Origin: Struthidea cinerea
Lineage: Eukaryota > Chordata > Aves > Passeriformes > Corcoracidae
Length of the DNA: 64,000 bases
Direction of reading: 5' to 3'
Assembly: GCA_013397865.1 (NCBI GenBank)
Contig: VZTI01005061.1
Location: forward strand, 2,796,902-2,860,901
Position numbers and translations under genes: made by a program. Positions 1 through 11,260 of this stretch are shown here, piece by piece. The first letter of the stretch is position 1. Each line of letters begins with the position of its first letter. The notes beneath the pieces are model-generated. The model saw nothing but the letters and a program-made list of their open reading frames with translations. It searched no databases and was not told where the DNA came from.

Positions 1-2083
1 CTGATCAATTATCTTCATGAAGGCCACACTCAAACTGGACCAAGCCTCAGATCGCACTCGAGCAAGATTGCTCACGTTCACCCAGGTGTAGATCATGCTG
101 GCTGCATAAATTGTGCTTGGCTGAGTTACCCAGCTACAGGGATCATGATCCTGGCACCACCATGTGCTTGCTGTGAGCCCAGTCTACAGCTGGGCCAGGA
201 GTGAATACAGAAAGGAAATGGGCAAAGGCCATAAAAATATGTAACTCTCCCCTTATCTCTGTCCTTTGTCCCATGGTAGAGGTATTCTGCAAATTAAAGA
301 GGATCACTTCTGAAGTATGTGGTTGTGCTTCATTCTCAAAACAGGGTGAGGGATTTCTTCAGAAAGGTGAAATTCTTCTGTCCAGGGCAGATTTTCTGTT
401 GTAGTGCTATGTGGTAAGCAGGCAGAAATGGACACACCTCCCACCTCCTACTCAAAGTTTATTCTCTCTCCTTTTGCAAAGCTATTTACCTACTCACTAA
501 ACATCCTTCTGCGAGACTGAAATACGTCAGAAAAATAGCTACATACTATCCATCCTCCTGTGCTTGAGCTCATTGCCCCACTTCAATCTCATTTTGTTGT
601 CTGTTCCTTTAATCCAATCCATCAGAGGTGCTTTCTGAGGGGTTTCCCAGCAATATATTCCCATTTCTTTTACCAGAGCCAGCAATGAGGATTGTCCCCT
701 TTGAACTCAGGAGGCCTGGTTACCCTGTGTCACAAAGATAGGGATGGAGAGAAAATTAACATCACTGAAGTCAACAGAAATCCTGGGACAGAGTCAAGAA
801 TAGATTCATGATTCTTCAGTATTTTTAAGTAGAACAGAAACTATTCATATTATGTAGAGCAAGAGAGCAATGTTAACCAGCAGTATTAGAGAAGAAATAT
901 TGGTTAATAAAAATGGCTATAGCTACATGCAGGCAAATTAGATGCATTTCAGTTAATATGAATTCTTAGGAGCTCAGCCATTGAAGCCTACTGCTAACAT
1001 TTATCAATAATAACTACAATAACAATAATTATTAATCAGAGTAGTTCTGATTAATTATATACTCTGACTGTATTTTAGATGCTTTTTTCCTTTTTCCCTC
1101 ATTCTTCTCACAAAAGTAACTTATCTACCCCTTTCATTACTGCTGGCATTTCACATACACACACACATATATATAGTATGAAATAATAATAAAAAAAAGA
1201 ATTTTTTTCCTTCATTTTAAACAACTTTTAATTTTTCTAAACGTTACATAGCAAGGTGCTGTACTGTGGTTTTCAGTTAATGTATATTTCTGCACTTGGC
1301 TCTTAATTTCCTGCACTTTATCCACGGTACATAGCCACTTGCTGCCAAAATCACCATTTTGCATTTTAGTCTGAATGGTTTCAAGCTGGTTAGGTTTCAT
1401 TCTCCTGCTTTCTGGAAAGTAGCAGGGGGGAGAGCTTCTTTCTTTTAATGCTGGAAGAATAACTACAGTACTTGAAGCCTATGGTGAGCCAAGTGGGCAG
1501 AGTCATCATTATCACACTGAGTCCCAATTTTAACATGTCATGATTTGTCTGAAATTCAAGATATGCAGCAATCAGCCTTCTGTAGTTAAGCAGTTCCAGC
1601 AAGAGTTCCATAGAGCAAAATGCAAAGGAATTACAACTCCTTGGGCTGAACATTCTCTCAGAGAGTTCTTAGGGGTTTTGTCCGATTCCTAAGGAGGTTA
1701 AAATCCAAAATAACACAGTTAACACAGACAGCTCTGAACTACTTCAAAGGGCTGGAATTTAACATGACAAATCTCAAGGTCTTTACCTTAGTCCTTGCTC
1801 AGACAAATTCTTCCACACTCACTGGTGGGAGGCTGCAGTGGAGTGAGGAGTGTCTGAGCTGTGCTCTTTGTACAACACCTCAGTGCTCTGTCAGATGCTC
1901 AGGATGTAGAGCTACGCTTTCCTGTCAAACAAAGCAGGATGGGCAACCCAGTGCTTGCCTGGACTGATACCAGTGATGGGTGTCGGAGACCGCTGCTTCC
2001 CACCCTCTGCCCATCTCCCGTGGCCTTGTGGTGCCAGCAATATAGCACTGTACAGATGTTTGCTGAGGGCTCTTTGAGAGGCC
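1..2083. other. Unrecognised non-coding stretch at window start
   Basis: No gene, RNA gene or repeat family was recognised here. The first 200 bases are somewhat richer in G+C than the following DNA. A short A/T and (CA)/(TA) simple-repeat patch lies near 1155-1180, and AAT-rich low-complexity sequence near 1005-1040. Open frames are short and conflict between strands, so none is called as coding. The stretch ends directly at the target-site duplication of the family A solo LTR. Confidence 0.6.
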
Positions 2084-2089
2084 CAGCCT
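2084..2089. repeat. Left target-site duplication of LTR copy 1
   Basis: CAGCCT lies immediately left of the LTR and is repeated exactly at 2437-2442. The next base on both sides is also T, so the match is seven bases if the first LTR base is counted. Confidence 0.82.
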
Positions 2090-2436
2090 TGTGAACACTG
2101 AGAAGTGTTAGCAGAGAAATTTTCCAGCTTTCTGCAGCACTCTGTGAGAGCTCTGTTTCTCACAGAATCTATGAAAAACAGTGCTACAGTTCTGTAAGCA
2201 AACTTTCTCTACCTTGCACCTGCAGCTGTTGTGTAATATTGTTATGATACTGTCTGGGAAAAATATTCTGGAAGGTTTCAGCCAGCTGGTACGGGAGGTG
2301 GATGGTCGGTGACCAATGACCTTATGCCATACTGGTGACCCAAGTTATATAAACTGATTTATAATTAAATAAATGAGTTATTATTTCTCCTAACTTGTCG
2401 TGCCATTCTTCGCCGTTAGCGCCTCTCACAGCGACA
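2090..2436 (+). mobile_element. Solo LTR of an endogenous retrovirus, family A copy 1
   Basis: This 347-bp block begins TGTGAACACTG and ends GCGACA, the TG...CA ends expected of a retroviral LTR. It is flanked by a perfect 6-bp direct repeat, CAGCCT at 2084-2089 and 2437-2442. It aligns by eye along its whole length with the blocks at 54323-54683 (+) and 58514-58875 (-): a shared 5' segment (agcagagaaattttccagct), a shared TATA segment (aagttatataaac), and a shared 3' end (cagcgaca). It has an AATAAA at 2368-2373 downstream of the TATA-like box at 2346-2353, the usual U3-R-U5 order. No primer-binding site or gag/pol sequence follows, so it is read as a solo LTR left by LTR-LTR recombination. 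A 6-bp duplication is typical of class II (ERVK/beta-like) elements; that class assignment is inference. This copy looks more diverged than the other two, so it is probably the oldest. Confidence 0.88.
2346..2353 (+). promoter_or_regulatory. TATA-like box in LTR copy 1
   Basis: TATATAAA sits in the 3' third of the LTR, about 15 bases before an AATAAA. The same box is kept in the other two family A LTRs, so it is a family feature and not chance. It marks the likely old retroviral promoter; present activity is unknown. Confidence 0.65.
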
Positions 2437-2442
2437 CAGCCT
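2437..2442. repeat. Right target-site duplication of LTR copy 1
   Basis: CAGCCT directly follows the terminal CA of the LTR and matches the left flank exactly. Confidence 0.82.
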
Positions 2443-4935
2443 TCTGTTCCTGAGGTCAAATTCCAGCCAAGGGAAAGCCCCAGACAATAATCTACCACTG
2501 GGGGGACTTTGTGTGCCCCTTGCTTGTCCCACAGTCTCCTCACTGCTCTCACATGGTCACAGTCTGCAAGCTGCTCCCAAAACTTACCTTATGTCACCAG
2601 GCCCCAAAGTCCTAAGATGCCACCCAGCTTCTCTCCTTACTCACGGGTGGGGGGAGTCTACATTATGCTTTTCAATGCCCACCCCTCCAGAAGCACTAGG
2701 GAGTGCTTGCTTACTCTCTCTGTTCATCTTTACCATCTCTAGCAACTTGTCCCTAGTTTGAGACCCCAGTCTGATAGCTATGATGGAGGAAGAAGTGGAG
2801 AAAAAGGAAACCAAAGTGTTGTGAAATGCTGGGAGAAAAGGACTGCAGGAGCAAGCTGGTGTTGGCCACATGGCCAGAACCACTCCCAGAGACACAGGGC
2901 AGAAGTTCAACACGTGGAGTGCTGAGTAGAGCCCATGAAGCACAGCTGACTGGTGGGGGCAGACCTTCCTCACCTCCCATGGGAGCAGGAGCCACCTCAT
3001 GAAACGACTTCACGAGAGGCAGCTCACGAGAGGCAGCTCCATGGTGGACACTACATCAAGTGCCAGACTAGGTCGGCTCATCCAGGTGTGCCACTGGCCC
3101 TTCAGAGCAGAGAGAATTGAGGCTTATTTCACAAATGCCTCTCTCCTCTTTCCCTGACTGGAAGTGATCACCAAATATGACTCTGCAGACAAATGATTTC
3201 TGCCTCTCAAAGCCTTGGTGTTGGGCTAGTTTACAAGAACATTTTTTGCAAATTCTAGCCCAACAATCAGATCTACAAAGACCGTTTGGCTTTTCAAACC
3301 AAACAATATCAACTATAACACAAGTTGTGGCGTCTCTTGCTGTTCTGCTCGTTCCGTTTTCTGAAGCAGGCAAACTTCAGCCCATCCCTTTAGCAAGCCA
3401 GTCCTAAAAATTTCACTGCACTCAAGCAAAAGACATTTTTTTTTTCTTTTTATGTGTGTAGGTTAGAAAAGAAGACCTTCAATTATAAGTCTGAGACAAC
3501 TGCTTATGGTCACTTCCTTGTGAGGCAGTTTTCATTTGATGAAAGGGCTCTCTGTCTAGACTGGCATCTTTTTTTTGTTCTCAGGGTGATTGCCTGATGC
3601 AGGGTCAGGTTGTTTTGGGGTTACAATTAAGCTATCTCACTGTAAACCCAAAGCAAACCCAAACCCCCAAACCCTGGCTGTGCACTAGACACTACCCTCA
3701 GTGCACCCAGCTGTAAAGGAGCGTCCAGGCATTTGAACTGGGCAGTCACGAGTGGCTGCACGTGCTGCCAGACCTGTAAGTCCCTTCTGTGCTGTTGGCT
3801 GAGATACTGGCCTGCCCTGGCTGTGATGATAGAAGGGATTTTGATGAACTTGATCAAATGTTTCCTTTCTGGTATGGAAAGTATTAACTTTCAACTCACT
3901 CTCCTCTTGCCTGCTTAAGTCATGGGTTTTTTTAAATAAATATTTTCTTCCAAAGGCAAATTTGTATCAGCTATAAGGTTCTTGATAGATTCCCTCCCTT
4001 GTTTTCCAAAATCGATTAGGACATTAGGAGTAATGGTTGCACTGATTTATAACTGTAAGTTTTTGAGAATGCAGAGCATCATAGGCCTGTGAAATCAGGG
4101 AGTTTAAAGCTATTGACTTCAGTAAGTTTTCACTATACAAAAATAAAAGTGCATGATTTCATCATAACAAAGTAAGTACAGGTATCAGTACCTTTCCTGT
4201 GCTATCGGGACATTAATATTCATAGGAAAGAAAGATTAAGGAAATACACCCTATCAGCAGCTTATTGCACTGGATATAAATTACATTCAATTAAAAAGCT
4301 TTTGTTGTTTTCTTAAAACACAAAATAAAGAGAAAATGCATTTCTTTTCAGAATCCATAAAGAAGGCATGGGATGCTTAAGAAAACAATTTGCTGAAGAC
4401 TCATTAGGTCAAAGCAGCTCTTGGAATTTTGCCTCTTGCTCTCTAATGATCCATGAAACTTGAATTCAATAAAAAATGATTTAACTGTAAAGTAGTTGAA
4501 CGGAGCCGACTTTTGCTTGCTTGGGTATTTTTTTAAGCCCTTTGATGTGTAAACAATATTTGTTTCTCTTGGAGTTAAACATTTTCCATAGAAATATTAC
4601 TGAGATGCTTTGAGATATTTTTCAACCATATTGACCTTTTTGCCTTTTTTCCACTGACAGTATCAGGTACACCCAAAACCCAATAGCAGGAACTTACGGG
4701 ATGTGCACAATGAGGCTGCTGGTCTTGAGAGACTTCTGAAAGCTCATACATTAGACTCTCACTTTCCAATCCATTAATTCTGCTGTTCTCTGCCTGTTGG
4801 GAGTTTTGTTTTGTCTTGTACGAATAACAGATCACAGTTGAAGCTTTTAAGATCTGTTACCAGGAGAAGCTGCTGTGCAGACAGTGTGTCTCCACTAGCC
4901 TGGCACTTTTGGCTGCCAAATTTTCTTTTTTCTCT

Positions 4936-4937
<2 letters not shown>
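2443..4937. other. Non-coding stretch with no recognised gene
   Basis: The first part, to about 3.1 kb, is richer in G+C and C/T than the rest, but no exon signature or known repeat was recognised. A 14-bp unit (cacgagaggcagct) occurs twice head to tail at 3011-3038. The remainder is AT-rich unique sequence ending in a pyrimidine-rich run that leads into the poly(T) tract. Confidence 0.55.
3011..3038. repeat. 14-bp perfect tandem duplication
   Basis: Two exact head-to-tail copies of cacgagaggcagct, at 3011-3024 and 3025-3038. It looks like a small replication-slippage duplication. Confidence 0.85.

Positions 4938-4970
<33 letters not shown>
4938..4970. repeat. Poly(T) tract, 33 bases
   Basis: An uninterrupted run of 33 T, preceded by a C/T-rich lead (ttttctcttc) and followed by aataaaacatt. 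It could be the poly(A) tail of a minus-strand retrocopy, but no AATAAA-type signal is seen in the right place on that strand and no gene-like sequence is recognised next to it. A simple homopolymer is the safer call. Exact length is prone to assembly error. Confidence 0.8.
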
Positions 4971-4974
<4 letters not shown>

Positions 4975-7900
4975 AAACATTATTTTCAAGAATGAGCATT
5001 GGAGATGTCTCTTTTTCTCTTGGACTTGAACTGCACAGAGTGGTGGTTTATACACTGACCTGCCAGAGGATGGCACAATATGTTGGAGCAGTGCACCTGC
5101 CGCTGGAGAACTTGGGCTGATTAAACTTGCATGACTGGGGTTGCCCTGCAGACCCCTCTAGGCAGATGTCTGGCAGCAGCTGACTTAGCACAACTTCGCA
5201 CAAACTCCTCTACCCTTAGGAAAGCTCCTCCTGGAAGAGAACCTGTGTGAAATTTCCTGGGGCAGATTTACCTTAGGGCAAAGCATTATGTCTTGTGACG
5301 GCTTTGCCTTTCCGGCTGCTGCTGTTGTGCCTACATCCAATGCATAAAAAAGGTACTGGTTCCTAAATTTTCACACTGGGTAGACATTTTGCCTAGAAAA
5401 CTGCAGGACAGTGAGAGACTGTGCAATGCTGTGGTGACCATAACATGGTAACCAGGCCAGATTTGCTGCAGATCTGAATCTCTGGCCCTGCCTTGGTTTC
5501 TAGGGAAGCATTCTGGCTTACGACAGAGGGGAATTGGTTTCATAGGCTTGCACTGCCAGTTTGACTACATATTTGGTGAGTATAAAGAGTCCTAAGTGTA
5601 GCTTATTCAGACATTGTTACAGGATTTATCCTTACAGAAAAGGTAATGTGTAGAAATTGGTGTGTCAGCTGGTGTAAAAAACCTATCTAATAGGGAACAA
5701 GTGCAAAATATTTTATTAGACTATTGCACACAAAGGCATTGTCAGTGCAGGCTAAGAAAACCCTCATGGCAGGTTATTGCAAAGTACCTTGAGGACTGTA
5801 AATCCACATCTATCTGCACACTAACTTCCCCATCCATCCGCATGAGCTCATTGCACATGACACTGATTTTACAGTAGAACTCCCCACTGGCTTTTATAAA
5901 TATAAAAATCAGTCCCCTGATTTCCTGGCTTTGAAGACCATTCTCCAGATATGGCATATATCTGTCCTTTATTCTTATTTATGTTTTAGTTTAGTGTGGT
6001 ATAAACTACCTTCCATCCAGGGATTGCTAAGCACTTGGCAATATTCAGTTAATAAAGTCTCAAAACACAGGTAAATAGTCACATACCAAGAAACGTGATG
6101 GGTTTGTGATTATTCAAAACAGTCTTATGGTGAGCCCATATGCCTGTATTTTTCACTTTCCTCCAAATTTTGACTTTCAGAAAATCAGTAAATATTCAGA
6201 TCAAATATTCAAATATACAATTTTTTTTAAGAGAAAGGGGACCAAGAGAGGTGAAGTGCAGGCTAAAAGCATGCAAGTGGAAAGCCTCCTAACATGCAAT
6301 AATTTGTTCTCATGTCTGATCCCAAATGAGTGCAAATCACTGTTTGTATCTTATAAGCTAAGGAGATCACTCAAGTAAGTTCACAGTAAATACATTTCCA
6401 GATATTTCATATTGTCATTTATCAGTTAGAAGAAAAAATCCAACCCAACCACCCCTGCTCCAACTGAATTCTACATTTGAGTAGAAGCAATACAGATTGT
6501 GGATTTTCTATTAAATTAAGCAGAATGGGTGTATTGAAATATAATCTTCAGAAACTTGAGAACAGGGAGGTGACCAGTCAGAGCTTCTGATTTATATCCA
6601 TCTAATCTTGTACTGGCTGAAGACCTGGATGAGGTAAACTGCTGAAATGAACACTGACCTGAGCCTTGTCTTGCAACTGCTGTGCTTACCCGGGGAGAGA
6701 CAGAGTGGGATTTCAAAAACTCCCCGTTTCACCTGTGTAAGTTGGGAATTTCTTCCATTCCCATCTTAAGGGTCTTTCCATATCAGATTGGTTGTGCTGT
6801 AATGGTTTAAGAACCAGCTGCTCTGTCTATTAGGGCTCTGCATAGATGGCTTGGTTGCTTTATCAAGTGAATTTCTTCTGTTTCTGTGCTGTGAAATAAC
6901 GCTGGATGCTGCATTGGGAAAGCGAAATCTTTGTACATGCCTATGTCTTCACACAGGGCTAAAAGTCTAATCATGCCTTGATTTCCCATCCTGACTTGGG
7001 AACCATCCTACAATTTAGCTGTGGTCTTCCATTTCTGCTCTCCTACCAACATCTTGCAATGAGTTTCATATACCACCCTACGTCTTTCAAACACTAATAG
7101 GTTTCATTCACTGCTAACTTAGTTTGTATCTGAGCAAAAGTGAAAAAAATACAAAGGTATGATTCTTGGTTATCAGTGGTTTAATAGTGCAGTTACATTA
7201 AGGCATTAAATACCTTCCACCCTCCATAAATATCTTCTGCTTTCCACGCTGTTTTAGATGATTGTCACTGTTTTGGATAAAAAAATGGTCAGATTATAAA
7301 ACCTGTGGTGTACATTATACTTCTAATATTTTACTTAATATCTGGAGTTGCTCCCTGTCCTCAATATCTTTGCTTGCTGCCCATGAGAAATCAACTTATT
7401 TTGTGTCTTTTCCTGGTTTTCCACAGTATCTTAACAGTGTTGATATCTTACTGCCTTTTCTTTAAGTGGCTCTCCAGTGACCAGGATAGGGGAAGGAAAG
7501 AAATTCAGGCAGGAAAACACTATATTTATTGAGCTTCCACCCTGTGATAGACTGGAGCTGCCTCAGAAATCATCAGAGCCTATTATTCATGTGCATTTCT
7601 CATGGGATTCATTTAGACTTGGAGGAGAGAAACTCATTAGATAGGTCTTTATTGAAGGTTTAGTCTTTACTCTAGAATCGATTCTTACTAAACTTTCATG
7701 CTGCATAAATCCCTTGTTAGAATTCATCTGCTTTAATTAAGAGTCTATAGGCTGGTGCTTAAACGCTGATTTCAGCTTGGCTGGTAACCTATAGTAATAT
7801 AAAGAGCCCAGAGCATCTGACAGTTTTTTGGGTGGTTTCCAAGTTTCCCTGAAGATATCCAGCTGTTTGACCAGAAGACTTACAGAACTGTTAGAAACCA

Positions 7901-10769
7901 AAGATCCATGAGATTTTCTCCTTGACTTCTCAACACATACACAAACAAGATGGGTAAATTTCTGTACCTTTGTGGTTTGGCTAATCAGATCTCATTTGAC
8001 CAAATCTGAGATGTAACAGCTCTGAATTTATTCTGGAAGAGGGACATAACCTCATATATAGTGATCCTTTCTCTTCACCTAGGAGAGTTTCCCTGTGGAA
8101 ACAGAGCCCATGTCTGAGGAAAACAAGAGCAACCCTTTACAGAGATATGTTGACACTGCATCTTTATGCAGTGTCTTCATCTCAAATACATTGCCAGAAC
8201 TTACAGTTTATATGTAGGGTGGCTGGGGGCTCCAGCTTTGGTTCAAGTCATGGAATTGGCTGCCAGATATAAAACCATTAAGTACATGATCATGAGCACT
8301 CAGGATTGCTGGTATTATGATGGTAGCTGTATTGAAGCTGGTAGAAAGAACTATGTTGGCCTTAAGAAGCTCCAACATGTACAGTCTGTCAGTCAAAACA
8401 GCTGTGAAAACATATCTTAGTAACACCATCTGATAGTTCTGGTACTGGGGTGAGCTGATAGAAAAGAAGAAGCCTGCTTCTTGTCACTGGAGGTGAAAAA
8501 TCACTGTTTCAACTTTCCATAGAGGATAGGATTTTTTCAATTTCTTCATCTTGTGATACTCCTCTTCTTATTGATGCTAAGGGGAAATAACTGGTCAAGG
8601 ATGTTTAGGAGAAGATTTTACTTTCTTATGTTTGTGTTAACTAATGGATACCAAAGCTCTGCAGAAAGAACACAAATTGCTTTAGAAGAGGAATCTGAAA
8701 GGAGCTTCTGTTTTTAATTTGTAATCATTACTAGATGACTCAAATAAATGGACGAGTCATATGTGAGCTTTTGGCCCAGCATAAGTTACTGAATGTCTTC
8801 TCAGAGTTCCAACAGCAATAAAACATTCTTTTGTAAGTACATTTCATCCAAGAATTCAAAACACATTACTCAGAGGTTCAATATTGGTACCTGTATTTTA
8901 CTAATATTAAAAGAAAGGTACAGAAAGATCATAAAGAGTAGAGCCAGAAGTCATCTTATGACCCCAGAATAAATCATCTTGATTTAATTATGGTGGGATG
9001 CTCAAAACAGTTGAATCTAAAGAAACTTGGAACCTAAATTTTGTGTTCTTGCTGTGATGCCATCAATCCCAGGTAAAGCAAGGGGAAAGGAAAATGACTA
9101 CAATTCTTCTGCATCTTTTTGAGCTTTATGGGAATGCTTTACGTGTAGGATCAATCAGAAGCTGACCGTGCTCATGCTCTGGTGAGACACTTTGGTGCCT
9201 AAAATTGTGGGTCCTCTTTGTCCACATGTGCTTTTGCAAACATGTTTTAACAGACCCAGAGATCCTTTTTCAAAGAAGGGAATGTGGGAGACTGAAGTGA
9301 AAATAAGATTTAGGAGCTTCTCCAGATGTCCATTTGGACATCTCTTCCTTACATGTCTCTTACTTACACTTGACAAAAGCAGAAAGTATAAAAGTAGAAC
9401 CAAAAGACCAAGTCAGCATAAAAATCTGTAACATTTTTTGAATCTCAAAAATTGTTCTCATGGGTGATCAGTGGAAGCTGCTACAAGTTCTCCCAGTATC
9501 CATCCTTGTCTCATTTAAAATACTCTGAGATAATGCTATGTCTCCTTAATTTAGTCTCCTCTAAATATGCTGAGCAAGTAGCTGTAGATTGCTCTTCACC
9601 CTTGAAAAAAGTGAGATGATAGAATAAAAAAAGGTATGAAAGTGTGTTACTTGTTGTTGGGAGCTGAACACCTACACCTGTCAGGATCAACACTGATTAG
9701 CATTCCCATGGTACCAAGAAGCTTCCAATCTGGAGCTATCATATCTGCAGTCTCCTTTTCAGCCTCATTTTAGTCTCACATATCTCATTCAACAGATGGT
9801 TTCTTGGCAGGAAGCGCTACATTCCTTAAAGCAACATTAATACAGCAGTTATAGGAGTGGTATAATATTGGTTCAATTATTTCATTCTCTGTACAGAGCC
9901 ATGAAATGCTGTTATGTGGTGGGAAAGTGAAGCTTTTTCCAAAACAGAAGTCAGTTATACTATTCAGGCTGAGCTACAAGCATTTTTGACTTCTGTGCAT
10001 TTGGTATGAAAAATCAGATGGGTAGCTCTAATGGAGAGAAATCTGTCTCTCGGTTCCAGGAAAATGCCTGGTAGTCAAATTGTCTGCCAGTGGGATTGTT
10101 TGTGGTAAGGAGCTCTGATGCCCTGAACAATTATTTTCAAGTACAAAAAAATAAAAGTAGAAATCTTTGGTCCATATGTAGCTCCCCCCACCCCATTTAA
10201 AGGTCGTTATGTGAAACAGCATGGAAGGACAGCTGAAGGAAGTTGTCAGCTTTTGGCATAGTTTTGAAAGCAATTGTGAACTTTCTTGCACATCAGGGGG
10301 ATGGTGCCATGCAGGTTATGTATCTGAGCCTCTTTGGACTGTCAGGCTCTCAATTCCTCAAATATTAGGTGCTTCCACAGTCCTAAGGTCCCTGGTAAGT
10401 GGCCTTGTTGAAAAGCAAGAGCTCACAGAATTGTGTGGTAGAAGGGTTGCTTGGCAAAAAAAACCCCAAATCTCTTCTCAAAAGTTCCCATTGGCTCTGG
10501 TAGTACCAGGCCCTCATAAGGAGGTACCAGGGTGAGGGGATACCTGGGAGGGTCACAGTGTGTAAATTTCTGCCCTTAATATAACACTCCCTGAGAACTT
10601 TGGGGCCTGAGCATGACAAGCATTGTTTACAAAAGATTTCTTTGTCCTTCTGTGCTCTAACACTGCATACCTGCAGAACCTGGGTGTGATTTCCAGACCT
10701 TGTTTTTCATTGCATTTGTGCGTTTGATGTATGGCCTGGCTATTTCTGTTTGCGCTTACATTCATAAAT
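4971..10769. other. AT-rich non-coding stretch, no recognised gene
   Basis: About 5.8 kb of unique-looking sequence with no recognised transposon, RNA gene or exon. Open frames are all under about 105 codons, many overlap on opposite strands, and none has a domain or a compositional bias that suggests coding. No CpG-rich promoter-like patch was noticed. Confidence 0.55.
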
Positions 10770-11260
10770 TACCAATGCAATTTACACACGTACAGACCTG
10801 ATTTATGCAGCAGAATCATGTTTATGGTCATGTTTGTGCTATCATTCCCTAAAAGTTAAAAGGAAGTGTTTGGCTGCTTTATGAGGTCCCACATAAATGC
10901 TGAAACAAAGGATGGCAATGTGTGAGCACTGACATTACTTAAATATATATATATGGCCACTGTTAAATTAACAATCTTTTTATTTATAATACTATTATAA
11001 GACTGATATGTTTATATCCATACTGTCAATGATAACCTTCCTGCCTTTATTTCAGGCTTAGCTGGTAATGTTTATATTAGGCTTTTATGTCAATGTGTTT
11101 TCAATGGAATTAATGTCACACACAAAGCAACATTAGGCCTGCAATATCATTCATAACATTTTGATATGGATTTTGCATCCGTCCCTTTACTGTTAACACA
11201 AGTGTAATTTACGCCTGTTTTTCACTGGAAGGATTTTTGACACTTCAGAACCTCAACATC
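10770..11260. other. Candidate conserved non-coding element
   Basis: This stretch lacks repeats and long frames and is dense in short AT-rich motifs of the kind bound by homeodomain, POU and forkhead factors (for example ttatttataat, gcaatttaca, tgtttatatt, gtgtaatttac). CpG is nearly absent. This texture is common in deeply conserved vertebrate enhancers, but it is only a resemblance. I have no alignment, and ordinary AT-rich DNA can look similar. Confidence 0.25.

Noticed and set aside
1..200. Possible structured RNA gene at the window edge, because of G+C-richer sequence with short inverted words
   Set aside because: No match to known 7SK, 7SL, U-snRNA or tRNA signatures, and no A/B-box pair or terminator in a fitting position.
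1155..1180. (CA)n/(TA)n microsatellite
   Set aside because: Only a few units of each; too short to list as a real microsatellite.
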